Assembly: GCA_003576755.1 (NCBI GenBank)
Contig: QEVT01000018.1
Span: 1 to 35,013, forward strand
DNA: 35,013 nt
Source: a bacterium
Lineage (GTDB): Bacteria > Chloroflexota > Anaerolineae > Epilineales > Epilineaceae
Direction of reading: 5' to 3'
In this document: positions 1 through 7,512 of the stretch, piece after piece
How positions within the stretch are numbered: the first letter of the stretch is position 1
Layout: every line of letters begins with the position of its first letter
The notes under the pieces: generated by a model
Databases searched by the model: none
What the model saw: only the letters and a program-made list of their open reading frames with translations
What the model was told of the DNA's origin: nothing
Translations under genes and position numbers: made by a program

Positions 1-3000
1 CCTCGCCGGTCAGCCGGCTGGCGTTCTACGGCTGCACGCTGGCGCGGCCGGGGCCGTTCCCCGACGGCAACGTCGGCCTGACGCACGACCAGCTCGCGGC
101 CCTCGGCAACGCCTGGGCGCCGCCGTTCAACATCATCCCGCCGTCGAACCGGCCCAACGGCGGCCTGCCGTACTACGACGCGCGCATCGGGCCGGACCCC
201 GTGCGGGTCAAGATGTTCTACGACCCGGCGGACCCCGACAGCCCGTTCATCAACCGCCGCAACGTCACGCTGCAGGTGCCGACGCGCACGCCGCGCGTGG
301 CCATCGAGAAGCGCCTGGTGAGCGCCGGCACGGCGATGGTCGGCGCCGAGGTCGCCTTCGAGGTCGTCGTCAAGAACACCGGCAACACCCGGCTGACCGA
401 CGTCGACGTGACCGACACGTTCGACACCGCGCACCTCGACTTCCTGTCGAGCGTGCCGGCGCCGACGAGCGTCAACGAGGGCACCGGCACGGTGACGTGG
501 GACAACATCGAGGGCAACGCGCCGGGCGGCTCGTTCGAGCCCGGCGAGAGCATCGTGCTCACCGTGAAGTTCACCGCCACCACCGTCACGCTCGCCAACA
601 CGCCGGCGCGCAACGCCGCGCGCGTGGCCGCCGACGGCGGACAGGTCACGGCGGGACCGGCGTCGGCCACCGTCATCGTCACCAACCCGCCGACGCCGGC
701 GCTGCGCATCACCAAGGCGCTGACGACCGACAACCCGACGACGGTGGGCTCGCTCGTGGTGTTCGAGGTCAAGGTGTTCAACGTCGGCAACGTGCCGCTC
801 ACCGACGTCGACGTCAGCGACGCCTACCTGACGGCGTTCCTCGACTTCACGTCGTCCGTCCCGGCGCCGACCACGGTCAACGAGGCGGCGGGGCTGCTGA
901 CGTGGGACAACGTCGAGACGCACGCGCCGGGCGGCACGTTCGACCCGGGCGAGGCCGTGACGCTGACGGTGACGTTCACCGCCGTGGCGCCGACGCCCGA
1001 CCCCGACCGCGCGCGCAACTCGGCCCGGGCCACGGCCCTGGGCGGCACCGTCGTCGTCGGCCCCGAGACGGCCGAGGTCGAGATCAACGCGGCGCCCGCG
1101 CCGAGCATCCAGGTGACCAAGCAGCTCACGACGGCCGACCCGGCCGAGGTGGGCCAGACGGTGAAGTTCGAGATCCGGGTCACCAACAACGGCAACATGG
1201 CGCTGACCGACGTCGACGTCGGCGACACGTACGACACCGCCTACCTGGACTTCGTGACGGCCTCGCCGGCGCAGACGAGCTTCAACGAGCCGGCGGGCAC
1301 CATCGCGTGGTCGAACATCGAGGGCAACGCGCCCGGCGGCTCGTTCGACCCCGGCGAGACGATCGTCCTGACCACCGAGTTCGTGGCCACCGCGGTCACG
1401 GCGGACCCGACGCGGGCCCGCAACTCGGCCCGGGTGTCGGCGCAGAACGCCACCATCCAGGACGGCCCGGCGATCGACGACGTCGAGATCAACGCGGTGC
1501 CGACCCCGCGGCTGCGCATCACCAAGGCGCTCACGTCGCCGGATCCGACGGCGGTGAACCAGACGGTGGTGTTCCGCATCACGGTGACCAACGCCGGCGA
1601 CACGACGCTGACCAACGTCGACGTCAGCGATTTCTTTGAGACGGCGAACTTCGACTTCCTCTCGGCCAGCCCGTCGCAATCCGCGGTCAACGAGGCCGCC
1701 GGATCGGTGATGTGGGACAACATCGAGGGCAACGCGCCGGGCGGGACGTTCGACCCGGGTGAGGCGATCGTCATCACCGTGAACTTCACGGCGACGGCCG
1801 CCACGCAGGATCCCGACCGCGCCCAGAACGCCGCCAGCGCATCGGCGGCGGGCGGCGCGTCGGCCGGCCCGGTGACCGCCCAGGTCAAGATCAACGCGGC
1901 GGCGGCGCCGGCGCTGCGGGTCCAGAAGCGGCTGGTGACGGTGGACCCGGCCACGGTGGGCGACGTCGTCCGCTTCGAGGTGACGGTGACCAACGCCGGC
2001 AACACGACGCTGACGGACGTCGACGCCTCGGACGCCTACGAGACCGAGTTCCTCGACTTCGTGTCGGCCAACCCGGTGCAGACGACGGCCATCGACCAGC
2101 CGGCGGGGATCATCACCTGGCAGAACATCGAGAGCCACGCGTCGGGCGGGACGTTCGACCCCGGCGACAGCATCGTGCTCACGGTGAACTTCACGGCCAT
2201 CGCCGTGACCCAGGACCCGGCGCGCGCCGACAACGCGGCGGGCGCCACCGCCAACAACTCGTCGGTGCAGGCCCAGCCGGTGATGGCGAGCGTCGAGATC
2301 AACGCCGCCGCCACGCTGCCCGGCACGCCGCTCAACGCGAGCTGCGCGCGGCTGGTGTCGAACCCGCTGGCGATCGACGTCGGCTGGACCGACAACTCGA
2401 CGTTCGAGACCGTGTTCGAGGTCGAGTCGAGCGTCAACGGCTCGCCGTTCGCGCCGATCGCGTCGGTGCCGAGCACGACGCAGGCCGGCACGGGCACCGG
2501 GTACAGCTACACGACGCCCAACCTCGTCGCCAACGCCAGCTTCCAGTTCCGGGTCCGGGCCCGCAACGTCGGCACCGGCCAGGTGTCGTCGTATGCCACG
2601 AGCAGCGTCTGCTCGACCGGGCAGCCGGCGGCCGGCGTGCTGGGCTGCGTCGAGGGCAAGGTCTTCGCGCAGGGGCGGTCGAGCCACGCGGGCGCGGCGA
2701 TCTACCTCGGCGACGCGCCGGTGGCGGTGACCGACGCGGACGGCTCCTTCGAGGTGTGCGGCGTGCCGGAAGGCGCGTACACCATGGCGGCGGCCGGCGT
2801 GTGCTCGCTGAAGGCGCAGGCGACGGGCGTGACGGTCGAGGGCGGCCAGACGGTGTCGCTCAACGACATGGCGCTGGCGGGCGGCGACGTCAACGACGAC
2901 GAGGAGGTCGACCTGTTCGACCTGGTCCGCATCGGCGCGGACTACCGCTCGCAACCCCCGAACGACCCGGCCGCGGACTGCACGCAGGACGGGGCGGTCA

Positions 3001-3659
3001 ACCTGTTCGACCTGGTGCTGGTGGGCTCGAACTACCGCAAGACGGGCCCGCTGCCGTGGACGACCAAGGGCACGGTGTCGGAGGCGGACACGGCACCCGC
3101 GCCGGCGTCGATCGACTGGGATCGCCTGCGCCTGGCGGCGCGGGGCGACGCGGGCGGCGCGCCGCTCGGCCTCGACGCCGTGCTGACCGACGACGGCAAC
3201 CTCGAGGTGCGGGTGACGGCGCGCAGGATGGAGGCGCTCTACGGGGCGGACTTCACGATGGGCTACGACCCGGAGCGCCTGAAGGTCGTCGACGCGCTGA
3301 CGTCGGTGCCGGGGGTGCAGATCCAGCCGGGCGAGGCCTGGGGCCCGGCGCCGTTCATCCCGCTCAACGACGTCGACCGGCAGGCGAGCGAGATCCGCTT
3401 CGCGGCGAGCCTGCTCAAGCCGGCGCCGCCGCTGTCGGGCGACGTGGTCATCGCCACGGTGACGTTCGAGGTGCTGGGCGCCGACCCGGCGGGCGCTTTC
3501 GCGCTGACGTCGGTCAAGCTCAGCGACCCGCTGGCGGGCCGCATCGCGGTGACGTGGCGGGGCGCCGACATCGCGCCGGAGCTCGAGCCGGGCGCGCTGA
3601 CCGAGCGGATCTACCTGCCGGTGGCGCACCGCGCCGCGACCGGCGGGCGCAACCGCTGA
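1..3659 (+). CDS. Secreted multidomain repeat protein (5x DUF11-type repeats, FN3-like, dockerin, cohesin-like), 5' end outside the window
   Basis: The reading frame is open from the first complete codon (base 3), so the true start lies upstream. About nt 290-2325 encode five tandem repeats of 135 residues, each carrying an LT(D/N)VDV-type motif, a WxNIE/WDNVE motif and an APGG(S/T)F(D/E)PGE-type motif. These match the DUF11/conserved-repeat fold of surface stalk proteins. An FN3-like domain follows (about 2330-2620), then a carboxypeptidase-regulatory-like beta-sandwich (about 2640-2870). Next comes a two-loop dockerin type I module (2882-3040; loops starting DVNDDEEVDLFD and DCTQDGAVNLFD). 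A cohesin-like domain covers about 3150-3590, with YGADFTMGYDPERLKV as its typical strand. The tail reads ERIYLPVAHR and then 8 residues. The role inferred is an extracellular adhesin or scaffold. No catalytic domain is visible. The N-terminal 90 residues present here are unrecognised. The family call is firm; the biological role is not. Confidence 0.85.
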   Translation, partial: SPVSRLAFYGCTLARPGPFPDGNVGLTHDQLAALGNAWAPPFNIIPPSNRPNGGLPYYDARIGPDPVRVKMFYDPADPDSPFINRRNVTLQVPTRTPRVAIEKRLVSAGTAMVGAEVAFEVVVKNTGNTRLTDVDVTDTFDTAHLDFLSSVPAPTSVNEGTGTVTWDNIEGNAPGGSFEPGESIVLTVKFTATTVTLANTPARNAARVAADGGQVTAGPASATVIVTNPPTPALRITKALTTDNPTTVGSLVVFEVKVFNVGNVPLTDVDVSDAYLTAFLDFTSSVPAPTTVNEAAGLLTWDNVETHAPGGTFDPGEAVTLTVTFTAVAPTPDPDRARNSARATALGGTVVVGPETAEVEINAAPAPSIQVTKQLTTADPAEVGQTVKFEIRVTNNGNMALTDVDVGDTYDTAYLDFVTASPAQTSFNEPAGTIAWSNIEGNAPGGSFDPGETIVLTTEFVATAVTADPTRARNSARVSAQNATIQDGPAIDDVEINAVPTPRLRITKALTSPDPTAVNQTVVFRITVTNAGDTTLTNVDVSDFFETANFDFLSASPSQSAVNEAAGSVMWDNIEGNAPGGTFDPGEAIVITVNFTATAATQDPDRAQNAASASAAGGASAGPVTAQVKINAAAAPALRVQKRLVTVDPATVGDVVRFEVTVTNAGNTTLTDVDASDAYETEFLDFVSANPVQTTAIDQPAGIITWQNIESHASGGTFDPGDSIVLTVNFTAIAVTQDPARADNAAGATANNSSVQAQPVMASVEINAAATLPGTPLNASCARLVSNPLAIDVGWTDNSTFETVFEVESSVNGSPFAPIASVPSTTQAGTGTGYSYTTPNLVANASFQFRVRARNVGTGQVSSYATSSVCSTGQPAAGVLGCVEGKVFAQGRSSHAGAAIYLGDAPVAVTDADGSFEVCGVPEGAYTMAAAGVCSLKAQATGVTVEGGQTVSLNDMALAGGDVNDDEEVDLFDLVRIGADYRSQPPNDPAADCTQDGAVNLFDLVLVGSNYRKTGPLPWTTKGTVSEADTAPAPASIDWDRLRLAARGDAGGAPLGLDAVLTDDGNLEVRVTARRMEALYGADFTMGYDPERLKVVDALTSVPGVQIQPGEAWGPAPFIPLNDVDRQASEIRFAASLLKPAPPLSGDVVIATVTFEVLGADPAGAFALTSVKLSDPLAGRIAVTWRGADIAPELEPGALTERIYLPVAHRAATGGRNR

Positions 3660-3729
3660 CGGCACGGCGGGGCGGGCGCGCGGCCGAGGGCCCGCGCACC
3701 CTTCCCGCCGGAGCCCCGACAGACCGACC

Positions 3730-3774
3730 CCGGTCCCCCCGTCCGACGCCGGGCGGGGGGACCGGTGCTTTTCG
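3730..3774 (+). terminator. Rho-independent-type terminator after the repeat protein
   Basis: A perfect 12-bp inverted repeat (CCGGTCCCCCCG at 3730-3741 and CGGGGGGACCGG at 3754-3765) encloses a 12-nt loop and is followed by TGCTTTTC. It lies 70 bp after the stop of the large repeat gene and before the next signal-peptide gene, so the two are probably separate transcripts. Its position also argues against starting the next gene at the ATG at 3778. Confidence 0.75.
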
Positions 3775-3840
3775 GCGATGCGCGCTTCCGCCGGACCCCA
3801 CCATGCGGGGCGGTGCGAGGCGGAGGAGCGAGACCGTACG

Positions 3841-5097
3841 ATGGACGAGATGGGTGTGCCGCGTACCGTCGCGGCCGGGCCGCGACGGGCGCGCCGTCGG
3901 GCCGCGACCGCCGTCACCGTGCTGGCCGGGCTGGCGTGGCTCGGCGCGGGCGCGCTGGGCGCCCAGGTGCCGGCGTCGCTGATCGGGCGCGAGCTCCTGC
4001 CGCCGCGCGTCAGGGTCGAGCCCTTCGCGGGGCCGTTCAGCGGTCCGGTGGCGCTGGCGTTCCTGCCGGACGGGCGGCTGCTGGTCACCGAGAAGAACGG
4101 GGGCGTGCGGCTGGTGAGCGTGGACGGGCAGTCGGCGCCGGACCCGATCCTCAACCTGCCGACGGACCAGACGGCGGAGCGCGGGCTGTTGGGGGTGGCG
4201 GTGGACCCGGGTTTCGCGGCGAACCAGCGGGTGTTCGTGTACCACACGCTGCCGCGGCCGTCGGTGAACCGGATCGTGCGGTTCCGGCTGGTCGACGGGC
4301 GGGCGGTGGCGGCGACGGCGGTGTACACGCTGCCGGCGCCGGGGACGATCCACAACGCCGGCAACCTCCACTTCGGGCCGGACGGGCAGCTCTACGTGGG
4401 CGTGGGCGAGGGCGGCACGCCGGCGCGGGCGGCCGATCTGGCCGATCCGCGCGGCAAGCTGTTGCGGCTGGACCCGGCGGCGACGCCGCTGCGGGCGTCG
4501 GCGGGCAACCCCTTCGCGGGGCTGCCGGGGATGGACGGAGCGATCTGGGCGAGCGGCTTCCGCAACCCGTTCGACTTCACGTTCGACCCGATCAGCCGGG
4601 CGCTGCTGGCCACCGACAACGGGCCGGACTGCAACGACGAGCTGAACCGGGTGCGCCCGGCGCGGGACTACGGCTGGCGCGCGGCCTACGACTGCCGGCG
4701 CCCGGCGGGGCCGGCCGGGACGGAAGCGCCGCTGTGGGTGTGGTCGCAGACGGTGGGCATCACGGGGCCGCTGGTGTATGCGGGGCGGACGATCCCGGAC
4801 TGGGACGGCTCGCTCCTGGCGTGCAGCTGGAACCACGGGCAGCTCTTCCGGGCCACGCTGTCGGCGGACCGGGCGCGCGTGGCGGCGGTCAACCGCGTCC
4901 TCGACGTGACGTGCAACATCGACATCGCGCAGGGGCCGGACGGCGGGGTGTACTTCATCGAGGGCGGCGGCTATGCCCCGGGCTGGGTGCGGCGGATCGT
5001 CCCCGACCCCGACGCGACGCCGGGGCCGCGGCCGACGCTGGCGCCGCTCGAGCGCGCGTTCGTGCCCCGGGTGGTCAAGGGGGTGCGGGGGCGGTGA
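3841..5097 (+). CDS. Secreted PQQ-type glucose/sorbosone dehydrogenase-like beta-propeller protein
   Basis: A 418-residue protein. The start chosen is ATG 3841 behind a GGAGGAG at 3822-3828; an ATG 9 bases later is equally possible. The N-terminus is a signal peptide: an Arg-rich RRARRR region, a hydrophobic stretch and an LGAQ cleavage-like site. The rest matches the soluble glucose/sorbosone dehydrogenase (GSDH) six-bladed propeller family. Family motifs are ALAFLPDGRLLVTEKNGGVRL, ERGLLGVAVDPGF, HNAGNLHFGPDGQLYVGVG and TDNGPDCNDELNRV. Family members oxidise aldoses with PQQ, but many relatives have no proven substrate, so a specific reaction is not claimed. The C-terminus ends LERAFVPRVVKGVRGR, a variant of the Ω-(L/V)-P tail seen on other exported proteins here. 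It stands alone between a terminator and a promoter. Confidence 0.88.
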   Translation: MDEMGVPRTVAAGPRRARRRAATAVTVLAGLAWLGAGALGAQVPASLIGRELLPPRVRVEPFAGPFSGPVALAFLPDGRLLVTEKNGGVRLVSVDGQSAPDPILNLPTDQTAERGLLGVAVDPGFAANQRVFVYHTLPRPSVNRIVRFRLVDGRAVAATAVYTLPAPGTIHNAGNLHFGPDGQLYVGVGEGGTPARAADLADPRGKLLRLDPAATPLRASAGNPFAGLPGMDGAIWASGFRNPFDFTFDPISRALLATDNGPDCNDELNRVRPARDYGWRAAYDCRRPAGPAGTEAPLWVWSQTVGITGPLVYAGRTIPDWDGSLLACSWNHGQLFRATLSADRARVAAVNRVLDVTCNIDIAQGPDGGVYFIEGGGYAPGWVRRIVPDPDATPGPRPTLAPLERAFVPRVVKGVRGR

Positions 5098-5164
5098 AGC
5101 GGGGCGGTCGGGCGGCCTCCATGGACGGAGTGCCTGGCGGAGCGTGAGAAGACCGCGCGACCGA

Positions 5165-5193
5165 TTGACGGGGGATCAGGCAGGATGTATGGT
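5165..5193 (+). promoter_or_regulatory. Sigma-70-like promoter upstream of the cyclase/TPR remnant
   Basis: TTGACG at 5165-5170 and TATGGT at 5188-5193 are separated by exactly 17 bp, about 75 bp upstream of the GTG at 5268. The -35 is close to consensus and the -10 is moderate. This is a sequence match only; transcription is inferred. Confidence 0.45.
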
Positions 5194-5267
5194 GTGGGGC
5201 GTGAGCTTGAAGATCCGGCTTACAGGTTCGGGCTCCGGTCGGTGGCCTTGAGCCCTGAGGCTTCGGC

Positions 5268-6581
5268 GTGACGACGACTTTTCTCTTCACCGACGTCGAG
5301 GGTTCGACCCGGCGCTGGGAGGCGGCGACCGCCACCATGTCGGTGGCCTTGTCCCGCCACGACGCGCTGTTGGTGGCCGCGATCGAGGGCGCCTGCCGGC
5401 TGCTGGAGACGATCCGCGCCTACGCCCGCGAGCGGCTGCACGAGTCCGGCGACGAGACTGCCACCCGGTCCCGGCACCTCGCCTGGTGCCACGCCTTCGC
5501 GCGCGCGGCCGACCTGCACGTGGACGGGCCGGACTATCCGGCATGGTATCAACGATACACCCGCAACCGAGAAGACTTCAACGCTGCCGTCGCCTGGGGT
5601 GTGGTCAACGAGGATGCCTGCGAGACGCGCAGGGCGATCGAGACGAAGCTTGCGCTAGTTCACTACGCTGGTTTCGATGTCTCTGATTGGTCTGACACGA
5701 TCGGCTCGGCTCGCCGACTCGGAGATCCCATGCTGATTGCGGCGGTGTCGTACCGTGCCTGGGCCATGGACCAACTCGCGAGAGAGATCGGCACCGAGAT
5801 CCCGGAGGCGCCCGGGACGCACGTGCTCGTCCGGCTGGGCCGCGCCATCCTGGCGGGCGACGACACAGTCCCCAGCCACTACGCGGCGCTTGGGCTCCGT
5901 CGTGAAGAGGCCTGGCTCTTGCAGGACTGCGGCAGCCTCTTGCTCTTCGAGGCTGAGGACACGGACGCCGCGCTGGCGCTGGGCGAGCGCGCGTTGGCCG
6001 TCAAGCTGGCGATCCCTGCGCCGGACTGGGATATCGCCATCTGCATGAACCATTTGGGCGAGGTCCACCGATGGGCAGGGCGCTATTCCGAGGCCGAGGC
6101 CCTCTTCGAGAGCGGGCTGCGCCGATCGTCCCTGGTACAGGGCCCAGTAGGCTGGCGAAGCTGGCTTCACGCCAACCTCTCGGCGTGCCAGACCCGCACG
6201 GGAAAGCCGACCGCGGCCATCCGGTCCGCGGTCGCTGCGATTCGTGACAACAGCACGCACTGGGATGTTCGCGCCACCGCGACCTTCCTGCCGTGGTGCG
6301 CCTGTGCGCATGCCGCTGCCGGGGACGGCATCACGGCGGCCCGGCTGTTCGGTGCCGCGTCGGAGGCCTATCGATCCTTCGGCGGCGACCTCGCCGGCCG
6401 GGTGCCGATGTGGAGCCTGCTCGGAAAGGCGGATTGGGACCACATCGCCCATGGCGACGCACTGGCCCGCTCGCACGTGTCGCCGGAAGGCTGGAACACC
6501 GCCTTTGCCGAGGGCAAGGCCATGAGCGCAGACGAGGCCGTGGCCTACGCGCTGAGCGTCGGCATGCGGGCGGTGTCGTGA
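5268..6581 (+). CDS. Class III cyclase / ATPase / TPR regulator remnant with an in-frame core deletion
   Basis: A 437-residue open frame starting at GTG. Residues 1 to about 40 (TTFLFTDVEGSTRRWE, then ALSRHDALLVAAIE) are the start of a class III adenylate/guanylate cyclase domain, including the first metal-binding Asp. The frame then jumps at about nt 5385-5395 to CRLLETIRAYARERL, which in full-length relatives lies after the NB-ARC/AAA ATPase region. The rest of the cyclase, including its second metal Asp, and the whole P-loop ATPase are missing. The remainder is TPR-like (AGRYSEAEALFESGLRRSS, AAGDGITAARLFGAASEAY) and ends with AFAEGKAMSADEAVAYAL, typical of the family's C-terminus. Full-length relatives are usually about 1000 residues or more. 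Codon use is visibly less GC-biased than that of its neighbours, consistent with decay or foreign origin. It cannot make cyclic nucleotide. Most likely it is a pseudogene whose frame happens to be open. Confidence 0.7.
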   Translation: MTTTFLFTDVEGSTRRWEAATATMSVALSRHDALLVAAIEGACRLLETIRAYARERLHESGDETATRSRHLAWCHAFARAADLHVDGPDYPAWYQRYTRNREDFNAAVAWGVVNEDACETRRAIETKLALVHYAGFDVSDWSDTIGSARRLGDPMLIAAVSYRAWAMDQLAREIGTEIPEAPGTHVLVRLGRAILAGDDTVPSHYAALGLRREEAWLLQDCGSLLLFEAEDTDAALALGERALAVKLAIPAPDWDIAICMNHLGEVHRWAGRYSEAEALFESGLRRSSLVQGPVGWRSWLHANLSACQTRTGKPTAAIRSAVAAIRDNSTHWDVRATATFLPWCACAHAAAGDGITAARLFGAASEAYRSFGGDLAGRVPMWSLLGKADWDHIAHGDALARSHVSPEGWNTAFAEGKAMSADEAVAYALSVGMRAVS

Positions 6582-6909
6582 TGTCGACGTTGCGGTCCTC
6601 AGGCTTGGTCCAGCGCTTCATGGCCGGGATCGCATGCGCCTGGACATCGATCACGAGCAGCGGCACGCCCTCGCGCTTGAGCTCCTCGGCCAGGCCGGCG
6701 TGGTCGATGTGGTGGTGCGTGGCGAGGGCGTACCGAATCTCGCGCAAGGGCACCCCCATGCGCCGGAGGTTGGCCTTCATCGTCCCCAAGGTCCCCGGCC
6801 AACCGATGTCGACGAGCACCCGAGACGTGCCGGCGCTGACGACCCAGTAGTGGGTCGAGCGGTAGCCGACGTCGACGATGGTGGGGGGAGGCGGGGTCGC
6901 GGAGGACAT
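6331..6909 (-). pseudogene. Metallo-beta-lactamase-fold hydrolase, N-terminal fragment
   Basis: Residues 1-111 (nt 6909 to about 6577) read as the N-terminal half of an MBL-fold hydrolase. They contain IVDVGYRSTHYWVV, VLVDIGWPGTLG and the zinc-binding motif THHHIDHAG (T-H-x-H-x-D-H-x-G). After NVDIT the frame runs antisense through the end of the cyclase/TPR remnant and encodes low-complexity Arg/Pro sequence until 6331. The later zinc ligands of the family are therefore lost; full members are usually 220-300 residues. No clear Shine-Dalgarno is seen before the ATG at 6909. I regard it as a non-functional, 3'-truncated gene. An alternative is that a 192-residue hybrid is made, but it would lack the C-terminal half of the active site. 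Confidence 0.7.
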
Positions 6910-7107
6910 GGGAGAGCCGATCGGCGTCGGCGCAGCGGCGGGAGGCCTGCGCTGCTACCCTACCACACCGCCGAGACCTCGACAAGCCGCCGGTGCGTCG
7001 CCGGTCTTTGCCCGCCGCATCGCTTCGGCCAAGCACGCCGAGCCCCGGGCAAAGCACGGCGGACTGCCTTGGCGTCATCGCCATGAAGCGCTTGCATGTA
7101 GGCCGTT

Positions 7108-7199
7108 CCCGACGACCCTATAGGACCGCGCCGCAGATCCCATGCGGACGCTGCCCGACTTCCCTGTAGGAATCGGCGCAGATCCCACGCCGAATCGTG
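7108..7199. repeat. Two tandem 46-bp REP-like units, each with a small hairpin
   Basis: Copy 1 (7108-7153) and copy 2 (7154-7199) both start CCCGAC, then have CCCT(A/G)TAGGA, then a stem around a common core CAGATCCCA. In copy 1 the arms are CCGCA (7131-7135) and TGCGG (7143-7147). In copy 2 they are TCGGCG (7173-7178) and CGCCGA (7188-7193). The loop core is conserved while the arm bases differ but still pair, which suggests selection on structure or a REP/MITE-like element. No transposase is nearby. Confidence 0.6.
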
Positions 7200-7419
7200 C
7201 CGATCGTCCGGTCTGCGGTAACGCCTCCGGCCGAGCGGGTTCACCCCCCCGGCGAATCCGCGGCGGTGCGGACGCGCGTCGCAGCTTCGCCGACATCGAC
7301 CCTACGCACACCGACGGCCAGCGGTTCCGCCGCCACGGGTCGACGGCTTTCGAGCGTCGGCGCCGTCCCGCTCGGGGCGCGACCCATCGCAGACGCAGCG
7401 CCGTTGCACACCGCGTATG

Positions 7420-7459
7420 CTCCCCGGGACCGCGGGCTTCCGGCCCGCGGTCCCGGGAG
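7420..7459. terminator. GC-rich hairpin downstream of the alpha-2-macroglobulin gene
   Basis: The left arm 7420-7437 (CTCCCCGGGACCGCGGGC) pairs with the right arm 7443-7459 (GCCCGCGGTCCCGGGAG) around a 5-nt loop, with a single bulged C. It lies about 55 bp beyond the minus-strand stop at 7513. No U-run follows on the minus strand, so it is either a U-poor terminator/mRNA stabiliser or an interspersed repeat. The GCGGGCTTCCGGCCCGC core resembles repeats found in GC-rich genomes. Confidence 0.5.
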
Positions 7460-7512
7460 TGGAGTCTGCGTCGACGCGAGGCGTCACGCCCTCAGCGCCG
7501 TCCCGGCCGCCG

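Larger units (their letters stand above)
6910..7512. other. Non-coding stretch with REP-like repeats and a strong hairpin
   Basis: About 600 bp lie between the divergent start of the MBL fragment and the 3' end of the alpha-2-macroglobulin gene. Open frames here have no ribosome site, no recognisable domain and shadow-like composition. The identifiable content is a two-copy 46-bp repeat at 7108-7199 and a long GC-rich hairpin at 7420-7459, both listed separately. Together with the decayed genes at 5268-6909 it looks like a degenerating intergenic island. Confidence 0.6.

Noticed and set aside
3778..3840. ATG 3778 as start of the GSDH-like protein
   Set aside because: It lies just after a terminator hairpin and would put 20 polar residues before the signal peptide. 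ATG 3841 has a GGAGGAG.
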